Assembly (NCBI RefSeq): GCF_008041935.1 | Contig: NZ_VKAC01000007.1 | Location: 1-64,000, forward strand | Source: Quadrisphaera setariae | GTDB taxonomy: Bacteria; Actinomycetota; Actinomycetes; Actinomycetales; Quadrisphaeraceae | Length of the DNA: 64,000 nt | Direction: 5' to 3' | Shown: positions 57,612 through 64,000 of the stretch, in pieces | Position numbering within the stretch: the first letter of the stretch is position 1 | How the letters are laid out: the number at the start of each line of letters is the position of its first letter | Position numbers and translations under genes: made by a program | Notes under the pieces: generated by a model | The model's database searches: none | What the model saw: only the letters and a program-made list of their open reading frames with translations | Told to the model about the DNA's origin: nothing

Positions 57612-60590
57612 GTGACGACCCAGCTCGACAGGCCCGCCGACGGCTCCCCCCGCGCCGGCGCGGCCCAGGTGGCCACCCCCGACCTGCTGCGCGCCCTGCG
57701 CTCCGCCCTCGGCGCGAAGGACGGCGACGGCGTGGTCGACGCCTCCACCCGTCGCCGCGCGGAGTACACCTCCGACGCCTCCAACTACCGCGTGGTGCCG
57801 CAGGTCGTCGTCTTCCCGCGCTCCGCTGACGAGCTGGCCGCCGTCGTCGACGTCTCCCGCGCCCAGTCGGTGCCGCTGACCCTGCGCGGCGCCGGTACGT
57901 CGGTGGCGGGCAACGCGTGCGGCCCCGGCATCGTCGTCGACACCTCGGTGCACCTCAACCGCGTCCTCGAGCTCGACCCGACCTCCCAGACCGCACTGGT
58001 GGAGCCCGGCATCGTGCTCGACGCGCTGCAGGGCCACGCCCGCCAGCACGGCCTGCGCTTCGGGCCCGACCCGAGCACCCACGCCCGCTGCACCATCGGC
58101 GGGATGATCGGCAACGACGCCTGCGGCTCCCATGCCCTCGCGTACGGCCGCACCAGCGCCAACGTGCTGGAGCTCGACGTCGTCGACGGCCTTGGGCGCC
58201 GCTGGACGACGACGGCGCCGCCGCCCGAGCTGGTCACCGCGCTGAGCGGCGTCGCTGACCGCCACCTCGCGACCCTCCGCACGAAGTTCGCCACCTTCGG
58301 CCGGCAGGTCTCCGGGTACGCCCTGGAGACGCTGCTGCCCGAGCACGGCGGCCCGCTCGGTCACAGCGGCCGCGGTGATGCGACCGGCTCCAACCTCGCC
58401 CGCCTGCTCTCCGGCAGCGAGGGGACCCTCGCGGTGCTGACCAGCGCGCGCGTGAGGCTGGTGCGGGAGTCGCCGGCCACGGCGTTCGTCGTCCTCGGCT
58501 ACCCCGACATGGCCACCGCCGCGGACCACACGCCCGCGCTGCTCGAGCACGGCCCCCTCGCCGTCGAGGGCCTCGACCGGCGCCTGGTCGAGGTGGTCCG
58601 CGCCCGCGGCGGGGATGTGGACGGGCTGCCCGACGGCAACGGCTGGCTCTTCGTGGAGGTCGGCGGGGAGACCGACGCCGAGGCCCTCGCCGGCGCCACG
58701 GCGCTCGTGACGGCCTCCGGCACCCGCGAGCACGTCATCATCCCCACCCGCGCGCAGGCGCGGGCCCTGTGGCGCATCCGCGAGGACGGCGCCGGGTACG
58801 CCGGCCGCTCCCCCTCCGGCACGCCCGCGTGGCCGGGCTGGGAGGACGCCGCCGTGCCGCCCGCCCGCCTGGGGACCTACCTGCGCGACCTGCAGGCGCT
58901 CATGGGAGCGCACGGCGTCGACGGGCACGCCTACGGACACTTCGGCGACGGCTGCATCCACATGCGCCTCGACCTGCCGCTGTCCGAGCCGGGCGGGGTG
59001 GACAGGTCCGGGGAGTTCCTGCGCGCTGCCGCGCGCCTGGTCGCCGCGCACGGCGGGTCGCTGTCCGGTGAGCACGGCGACGGCCGCGCCCGGTCGGCCC
59101 TGCTCCCCCTCATGTACGACGACGACGCGCTGCGCGCCTTCGAGGAGGTCAAGGCCGCCTTCGACCCCGCCGAGCTGCTGAACCCCGGCGTGCTGGTGAA
59201 GCCGGCTCCGCTGGAGGCGGACCTGCGCGTGCCGGCGGCGCGCGTCGCCGTCGAGATCTCCCCCACCCGCCCGCTGTCCCTCGCCTACCCCGCGGACGGC
59301 GGCGACCTCACCGCGGCCGTGCACCGGTGCGTGGGCGTCGGGAAGTGCCGCGCGGAGCCGGCCAGCGGCTCGGGCGGCGTGATGTGCCCGAGCTACATCG
59401 CCACCCGCGACGAGAAGGACTCCACCCGCGGCCGCGCACGGCTGCTGCAGGAGATGGCCAACGGAACGCTCGTCACCGACGGCTGGCGCTCGGAGGAGGT
59501 CCGGGAGTCGCTCGACCTGTGCCTGTCGTGCAAGGGCTGCTCGGTCGACTGCCCCGCCGGCGTGGACATGGCCACCTACAAGGCGGAGTTCCTCGACCAC
59601 CACTACCGCGGCCGGCGGCGCCCGCTGAACCACTACGCGCTGGGGTGGCTGCCGCGCTGGACCCGCCTCGTGGCGCTGGGCCAGCCGGTGCTGCCGGCGC
59701 TCGTCAACGTCGCCGCGAAGGTGGCTCCCCTGCGGCGCGCGGGCATGAAGGCCGTGGGCATCGACCCGTCGATGGCCGTGCCGACGTTCGCCCGCCAGAC
59801 CTTCCGCTCCTGGTTCCGCTCCTCTCACCGTGGTCACAGGACTCCGCCACCCTCGGCGGTCACCGACGTCGTGCTGTGGGTCGACACCTTCACCGACGGC
59901 TTCGACCCCCAGGTCGGCGTGGCCGCGGTGAAGCTGCTCGAGCACCTCGGCTTCCGCGTGCACCTGCCCACGGCCAAGGTCTGCTGCGGCCTCACGTGGG
60001 TCTCCACCGGTCAGCTCGACGGCGCCAAGCGCCAGCTGGCCGCGACGCTGGACGCCCTGGACGGACGTGACGGAGCGCTGGCCGGCATGCCGGTGGTCGG
60101 TCTGGAGCCGAGCTGCACCGCGCTGCTGCGCGAGGACGCCGCCCGCCTGCTGCCCGACGACCCGCGCGCCGCCGCCCTGCACTCCCGGGTGCGGACGGTG
60201 GCCGAGCTCATCGCGGAGCACCGCCCCGACTGGACGCCGCCGCAGCTGAAGACCGAGGCCGTGGTGCAGCCGCACTGCCACCAGCACGCCGTCATGGGCT
60301 TCAGCGCCGACGCGGCGCTCCTGGCCCGAGCGGGCGTGGACGCCACGCAGCTCGGCGGGTGCTGCGGCCTGGCCGGCAACTTCGGCGCGGAGGCCGGCCA
60401 CCGCGACGTGTCGGTGGCCGTGGCCGAGCAGCAGCTGCTGCCCGCGCTGCGGAAGGCCGGTGACGCGGTGCCGGTGGTCGCGGACGGCTTCAGCTGCCGC
60501 ACGCAGACGGACGCGCTGGCCGGTCGTCGCCCGAAGCACCTCGTGGAGCTGCTCGCCGAGGCCCTCCCCAGCACGCCCCCGGAGCGCTGA
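57612..60590 (+). CDS. FAD/Fe-S D-lactate (or 2-hydroxyacid) dehydrogenase, GlcD-GlcF-like fusion
   Basis: 992 residues. N-terminal FAD-linked oxidase (VVFPRSADELAAVVDVSRAQ, VPLTLRGAGTSVAGNACGPG, the usual GxGTSxxG) and FAD C-terminal domain (GHFGDGCIHMRL, SLSGEHGDGRARS). Then a ferredoxin-like part (C-x6-C ... MCPSY and CLSCKGCSVDCP) and two CCG domains (KVCCGLTW, GGCCGLAGNFG). This is the large Dld/YdiJ-type membrane-associated dehydrogenase feeding electrons to quinone. Glycolate or D-2-hydroxyglutarate are alternative substrates. GTG start. Confidence 0.9.
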   Translation: MTTQLDRPADGSPRAGAAQVATPDLLRALRSALGAKDGDGVVDASTRRRAEYTSDASNYRVVPQVVVFPRSADELAAVVDVSRAQSVPLTLRGAGTSVAGNACGPGIVVDTSVHLNRVLELDPTSQTALVEPGIVLDALQGHARQHGLRFGPDPSTHARCTIGGMIGNDACGSHALAYGRTSANVLELDVVDGLGRRWTTTAPPPELVTALSGVADRHLATLRTKFATFGRQVSGYALETLLPEHGGPLGHSGRGDATGSNLARLLSGSEGTLAVLTSARVRLVRESPATAFVVLGYPDMATAADHTPALLEHGPLAVEGLDRRLVEVVRARGGDVDGLPDGNGWLFVEVGGETDAEALAGATALVTASGTREHVIIPTRAQARALWRIREDGAGYAGRSPSGTPAWPGWEDAAVPPARLGTYLRDLQALMGAHGVDGHAYGHFGDGCIHMRLDLPLSEPGGVDRSGEFLRAAARLVAAHGGSLSGEHGDGRARSALLPLMYDDDALRAFEEVKAAFDPAELLNPGVLVKPAPLEADLRVPAARVAVEISPTRPLSLAYPADGGDLTAAVHRCVGVGKCRAEPASGSGGVMCPSYIATRDEKDSTRGRARLLQEMANGTLVTDGWRSEEVRESLDLCLSCKGCSVDCPAGVDMATYKAEFLDHHYRGRRRPLNHYALGWLPRWTRLVALGQPVLPALVNVAAKVAPLRRAGMKAVGIDPSMAVPTFARQTFRSWFRSSHRGHRTPPPSAVTDVVLWVDTFTDGFDPQVGVAAVKLLEHLGFRVHLPTAKVCCGLTWVSTGQLDGAKRQLAATLDALDGRDGALAGMPVVGLEPSCTALLREDAARLLPDDPRAAALHSRVRTVAELIAEHRPDWTPPQLKTEAVVQPHCHQHAVMGFSADAALLARAGVDATQLGGCCGLAGNFGAEAGHRDVSVAVAEQQLLPALRKAGDAVPVVADGFSCRTQTDALAGRRPKHLVELLAEALPSTPPER

Positions 60591-60782
60591 CGCCTGCACC
60601 CCCCACCCCCTCACGACGTCCGAGGAGTCCGCGCACGCCCTTCCCGCACGACCACGCGCCTGAGCGCCTCATGAGAGCCCTGGCGCCCCGGAGGCGACGC
60701 GCAGGTGCCTGGTCGTCGCGCTGGGGTTGGGCGGGCTCAGTGCCGGTGGGCGGAAGCGGGCGGGAGCGGACGCTGAGGTGCG

Positions 60783-61727
60783 TCAGGCGGAGACGGTGGA
60801 CGCCGTCGCGTCGGTGGTGAGCGCGCCGCGCAGCTCGCTGACCCCGGAGTGCCCCGCCTGGCCGTCGAGCGGCTCGGCGGACACGTCCACCTCGCTGAAC
60901 CGGGCCAGGTCCACGCCGTCGGGCAGGACGTAGCCGCCCTGCGGGCTCCGGCCCTCGGCGAGCGCCCCGAGGGAGACCACCCCGCCGGTGGTGGCGTCGA
61001 GCAGCCACACCTCGTAGGCGGCGCCCTGCACCGGCGGGAGGCCCTCGGTGCTGACGAGCACGCGTCGGCCCTGGCCGTCCTCGCGGGTGACCACCTCAGC
61101 GGTGCCCGTCCACGCTCCCTGGTCGGCGGCGAGCGGGCGCAGCTGGGCGGTGGAGACGACGACGGCGCCCGCCACCGGGTCGCTGACGGCTGCACCCGGG
61201 TCGCGGGTGCGGGAGGCGACCAGGGCCCCCGAGGTCGCCCCGACCACCAGCGCCAGCCCGGCGGCGCCCAGGAGCACGGGCGTCGACCAGCGCTGCCGCG
61301 AGCGCTGGGCGGGCAGCCCCGGCACCGCCGGTGAGGACGACGACGGCGGCGTGGTCTGCCCCGTCCCGGCCGGGGGCGCGGTGAGCGACGTCCCCACCGG
61401 GTCCGGCGCGGGGACCGCGCGCGCCCCGGCGGAGCCGGACCGGGCGCTGCCGTCGCCGTCGTCGAGGGAGCGCAGCACCGCTGCCTCGTCCGGCGCGGAG
61501 CGCACCCCGGTCGCTGCGGCGATGCCCTCCCACACCGACGGAGCGGGCAACCGCCGCGCCGGGCCGTTGGGTCCGGGCGCCACCGCGGCGGACAGCTGCG
61601 CGACCTCCTCCGCGCACGCGGCGCACCTGCGCACGTGGGCGCGGACGCGCTCGAGGCGGGGGTCGTCGGGGGCGACGGCCACCATGGCCAGCTCGTCGGT
61701 GGCGGGGTGCTGCTCAGGCGGTGCCAC
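60783..61727 (-). CDS. Anti-sigma-K factor, RskA family
   Basis: 314 residues. Cytoplasmic zinc-binding anti-sigma region (HVRRCAACAEEVAQLSAAV), a Ser/Pro-rich linker, one TM helix (about residues 170-190: VLLGAAGLALVVGATSGALV) and an extracytoplasmic RskA C-terminal domain (ASTEVWLLDATTGGVVSLG-like; YEVWLLDATTGGVVSLGALA). It sequesters the ECF factor encoded just upstream and is normally released by membrane proteolysis. The GTG at 61727 overlaps the sigma gene by 14 bp. Confidence 0.87.
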   Translation of the reverse strand: MAPPEQHPATDELAMVAVAPDDPRLERVRAHVRRCAACAEEVAQLSAAVAPGPNGPARRLPAPSVWEGIAAATGVRSAPDEAAVLRSLDDGDGSARSGSAGARAVPAPDPVGTSLTAPPAGTGQTTPPSSSSPAVPGLPAQRSRQRWSTPVLLGAAGLALVVGATSGALVASRTRDPGAAVSDPVAGAVVVSTAQLRPLAADQGAWTGTAEVVTREDGQGRRVLVSTEGLPPVQGAAYEVWLLDATTGGVVSLGALAEGRSPQGGYVLPDGVDLARFSEVDVSAEPLDGQAGHSGVSELRGALTTDATASTVSA

Positions 61728-62316
61728 CGGCACCTCCGAGGCGTCCGCGCAGCCGCACCAGCGTGCGGCGCAGGTGGCTCTTGACGGTGCCGAGCGGCAG
61801 GCCGGTGCGCTGGGAGATCTCGGCGTGGGTGAGGTCGTCCCAGTACGCCAGCTCCACGATGCGGCGCTGCGGCTGCTCCAACCTCTCCACCTCCTCGCGC
61901 ACGTCGATGGTCTCGACGCTGCGGTCAGCACCCTCCACCACGGCCCCCGGCCCCGGCCCGGCAGGTGGCCCGTCGGGGTGAGTGGGGTCCCACGGCTGCT
62001 CGCGCAGCGCGGCCCGGCGGCGCAGGGCGTCGGTGATCCGGTGGCGGGTGATGCCCACCAGCCACCCGGCGAGAGGGCCGCGCTCGGGGTCGTACCGGTC
62101 GCGGTCCTTCCAGGCGCTGATGAACACCTGCTGGGTGACGTCGTCGGCGTCGACGGGTCCCACCGCGCGGACCGCCAGGCCGTGCACGAGCGTGCCCCAC
62201 CTCTCGTAGGCGCGGGCCAGCGCCTCCTCGTGGCCGGCGGCGAAGTCGAGCTCGACGGCGCGGTCGCGCGCGGCGCGGCCCCCGGGCGCTCCGTCCGCGG
62301 TCTCGACCGGATCCAC
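61714..62316 (-). CDS. ECF sigma factor, SigK-like
   Basis: 200 residues. Region 2: AYERWGTLVHGLAVRAVG, DADDVTQQVFISAWKDRDRY; region 4: RIVELAYWDDLTHAEISQRT then GLPLGTVKSHLRRTLVRLRG. Co-translated with an RskA-type anti-sigma factor, matching the SigK/RskA arrangement of mycobacteria, which answers redox or envelope signals. GTG start. Confidence 0.92.
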   Translation of the reverse strand: MDPVETADGAPGGRAARDRAVELDFAAGHEEALARAYERWGTLVHGLAVRAVGPVDADDVTQQVFISAWKDRDRYDPERGPLAGWLVGITRHRITDALRRRAALREQPWDPTHPDGPPAGPGPGAVVEGADRSVETIDVREEVERLEQPQRRIVELAYWDDLTHAEISQRTGLPLGTVKSHLRRTLVRLRGRLGGAGGTA

Positions 62317-62378
62317 CCTCGAACGCTAAGCGGGTCCGGGGCTGGCAGCGCGCTGAGCGCGAGCTGTCACGAGACGCG

Positions 62379-63149
62379 TCACGAGACCCGGTCCGCGACC
62401 ACCACCACGTTGTCCGTGTAGTGGCGCGAGGCCCTGTCGAACGCCCCGCCGCAGCTGATGAGCACCAGCCGCGCCGGTCCGGCGCTGGTGAACAGCTCCG
62501 CGGTGGGCAGCTCGGCCTTGGAGAACTGGGCCTTCGCGCTGGTCCGGTAGACGTGCTGCTCGCCCGCGGCGTCGGTGACCACCACGTCCTGCCCCACCTC
62601 GGACTCGCGCAGCCGGAACAGCGCGCCGGGGCCAGCGGGGGTGTCGACGTGCCCGACCAGCACCACGGACCCGTCGCCGTCCCCCGGCGCGGCACCGGGG
62701 CCCCACCAGCCCGTGCGGGCGCCGTCGTCGGGGACGACGACGGAGCCGTCCTCGGCCGCCCCCACGGCGTCGACCGGCGCGTCGACCCCGAGCGCCGGCA
62801 CTTGGAGGCGCACCGGCGCCGGCGTGGTCACGACCACGGCCGGAGCCGGGTCGGAGGGGACCAGACGTGGCAGGGCCGGCGTGCTCGAGGCGGTCGGCTG
62901 GGCGGTCGGCTGGGCGGTCGGCTGGGCGGTCGTCGAGGACGACGGCGGCGCAGCAGCGGGCGCCGGCGCGCTCTTCGTCGTCGTGCTGGCCGAGGGTTCG
63001 GGCAGCGCGCCGGCCAGGGGGGCGGCCTGGCTGCTCGCCCCGGTGAGCAGCCAGGCCGCGGGGGCGGTGGCGGCGAGGGCCAGGCCGCCCACCGCCACCG
63101 CCGTCAGGGCGCGCCCGGCCCGGCCGCCGCGGTCGGGCCGAGCGCTCAC
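62379..63149 (-). CDS. Class F sortase
   Basis: 256 residues. One N-terminal TM helix, a 70-residue Ala/Pro/Ser/Thr linker (containing TAQP repeats), then the sortase barrel: catalytic His in VLVGHVDTPAG, Cys in LVLISCGGAF and Arg in DRASRHYTDN. The TLTC motif is replaced by LISCGG, as in class F. Class F sortases are common in actinobacteria; most have no known substrate. The GTG overlaps the stop of the DUF4397 gene (GTGA), pointing to that protein as a partner. Confidence 0.87.
   Translation of the reverse strand: MSARPDRGGRAGRALTAVAVGGLALAATAPAAWLLTGASSQAAPLAGALPEPSASTTTKSAPAPAAAPPSSSTTAQPTAQPTAQPTASSTPALPRLVPSDPAPAVVVTTPAPVRLQVPALGVDAPVDAVGAAEDGSVVVPDDGARTGWWGPGAAPGDGDGSVVLVGHVDTPAGPGALFRLRESEVGQDVVVTDAAGEQHVYRTSAKAQFSKAELPTAELFTSAGPARLVLISCGGAFDRASRHYTDNVVVVADRVS
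62891..62932. repeat. 12-bp tandem repeat in the sortase linker
   Basis: Three and a half copies of CGGTCGGCTGGG, encoding TAQP repeats in the sortase linker. In frame (12 bp = 4 codons), so copy-number change would alter linker length without breaking the gene. Confidence 0.85.
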
Positions 63150-64000
63150 AACGCGCGGTCGCCGGTGCCGGTGCCGGTGCCGGTGGCGGTGGTGACGGTC
63201 GCGGTGCGGCGCGAGCGCAGCGCCGCGGCACCCACACCAGCGGCCACGGCCACGCCGAGCGCCCCGGCGGACGTCGCCACCAGCCAGGCGGGCGCGCCGC
63301 CCTCGTCGAGCAAGCCGCCGGTGCCCGCGGCGACGCCACCGGGGGCGCCACCGAGGTCCTCGATGCGCTGCACGGCCAGCTGCACCCCACCGGCGGTGGG
63401 GTTGCCCCAGGCGTAGACGATCGTGCTGGTCCCGGCGGGCAACGACAGGTCGGTCGGGCCGGCGACGACGTTCGTGGTGCCGGTGGCCACCACGTCGGCG
63501 CTGACCGTGCCCGCGGGCACCTCGGCGCTGGCCTCGTCCGGGTTGGACAGGTCCTGCACCAGGGGCTGACCACCGGCGCGGACGTCCACCGCGGGGGCCG
63601 CCGCGACGTGGCGCACGGTGACGCGGGCGTCACCAGCGGGCACCGCGGTGGTGTCGTTGACGAACGGGGTGAGCTTGGGCTGGCCCTGGGCGTCGAGGTG
63701 GGCGACCAGCGTGACGTCGGCCCCCGCCGGCACCTCGACGTCGTTCGCGCTGATGGCGGGGGTGCCGGTGGAGGGCTGGCCAGCCTGGAAGACCGCGAGG
63801 TCGTAGCTGCCGGCGGGCAGCTGCTGCGGGTCGGTGAGCGTGCCCGGGGTGAAGTCGGGGATGAGCTCGGAGCCGTTGGCGTAGACGTCGACGGTCAGGC
63901 CGGGCACGGCGTGCAGCACGCTGACGGTCGCCGTGCCGCCAGCGCCGCCGGCCGCGGAGGCGGCGGCTGCGGGGACGAGCACGAGGGCGGCAGCGGTCGT
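63146..64000 (-). CDS. DUF4397-domain surface protein (5' end cut by window edge)
   Basis: At least 284 residues. The visible N-terminal part is a signal-like hydrophobic stretch (LVLVPAAAASAAGG). Two DUF4397 beta-rich domains follow: VSVLHAVPGLTVDVYANGSE and VTVRHVAAAPAVDVRAGGQP, with VSADVVATGTTNVV between. It ends in a TM helix (AWLVATSAGALGVAVAAGVG) and Arg-rich tail, preceded by an LDEGGAP segment rather than LPxTG. Coupled to the class F sortase gene, so it may be sortase-linked or depend on it. The true start lies beyond the window. Confidence 0.8.
   Translation of the reverse strand, partial: TTAAALVLVPAAAASAAGGAGGTATVSVLHAVPGLTVDVYANGSELIPDFTPGTLTDPQQLPAGSYDLAVFQAGQPSTGTPAISANDVEVPAGADVTLVAHLDAQGQPKLTPFVNDTTAVPAGDARVTVRHVAAAPAVDVRAGGQPLVQDLSNPDEASAEVPAGTVSADVVATGTTNVVAGPTDLSLPAGTSTIVYAWGNPTAGGVQLAVQRIEDLGGAPGGVAAGTGGLLDEGGAPAWLVATSAGALGVAVAAGVGAAALRSRRTATVTTATGTGTGTGDRAL
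63161..63184. repeat. Hexamer tandem repeat at the 3' end of the DUF4397 gene
   Basis: Four copies of GCCGGT, encoding the Thr-Gly run near the C-terminus of the DUF4397 protein. Confidence 0.7.

Overview
The window is 64 kb of very GC-rich DNA with dense, short-gapped genes, many GTG starts and strong third-position GC bias. This points to an actinomycete (Actinomycetota). ECF sigma/RskA pairs, a DasR-type regulator with a dre-like site, a fused CydDC, PucR and FadR regulators and a class F sortase all fit. I cannot assign a genus from sequence alone. There are no rRNA or tRNA genes, CRISPR arrays or phage modules. The only mobile DNA seen is the 3' end of an IS110-family element at the left edge.

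Layout. 1-2.7 kb: IS110 tail, a GH32 fructosidase and two small unknown genes. 2.7-12.8 kb: a DHA2 efflux pump with a divergent TetR gene and a 30-bp palindromic operator, then a mix of small housekeeping and unknown genes (DUF4214 Tat protein, 2H phosphoesterase, flavin disulfide reductase, SRPBCC, lipoprotein, HAD, PNPOx-like, small membrane proteins, Pr6Pr). 12.9-20.4 kb: a sugar operon of LacI regulator, ABC binding protein, two permeases, a secreted probable glycosidase and a GH130 enzyme, with twin LacI operators in front and a paired palindromic repeat at each end. 21.4-31.8 kb: a YdeP-type molybdoenzyme, then cydA-cydB-cydDC (cytochrome bd oxidase and its exporter) divergent from a BlaI/M56-protease (BlaR-like) pair with a BlaI-type operator between them. 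31.9-36.7 kb: a four-carbon acid-sugar operon (OtnK-type kinase, LtnD-type dehydrogenase, GntP permease, FadR-type regulator) with a GntR/FadR-type operator. 36.9-40.0 kb: aminosugar genes (nagA, SIS isomerase/deaminase) divergent from a DasR-like regulator with a dre-like site. 40.0-47.5 kb: GNAT, an unusual chemoreceptor-like protein, a decayed HNH gene, a phosphotransferase gene broken by one in-frame stop, two PH-like membrane proteins, VOC and a spore-photoproduct-lyase-like radical SAM gene with a 32-codon gene overlapping its start. 47.5-51 kb: pyruvate oxidase and malic enzyme. 51.2-57.2 kb: cytosine permease/deaminase with PucR, and an adenosine-deaminase-like gene coupled to a flavin monooxygenase. 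57.6-60.6 kb: a giant FAD/Fe-S D-lactate/glycolate-type dehydrogenase. 60.8-64 kb: DUF4397 protein, class F sortase, ECF sigma factor and RskA-type anti-sigma factor.

The most striking feature not explained by genes is a family of short intergenic repeats with a TGATCA core at seven loci. Where copies are grouped, neighbouring cores lie exactly 31 bp apart eight times (about three helical turns). The largest array is three forward plus three inverted copies in the divergent promoter region at 57.3-57.6 kb. A second, unrelated palindromic repeat occurs as two pairs, each spaced exactly 41 bp, bracketing the sugar operon. These are the best candidates for an undescribed DNA-binding or genome-organising system here. 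The BlaI-cytochrome bd arrangement and a chemoreceptor lacking its signalling tip are the next most interesting.
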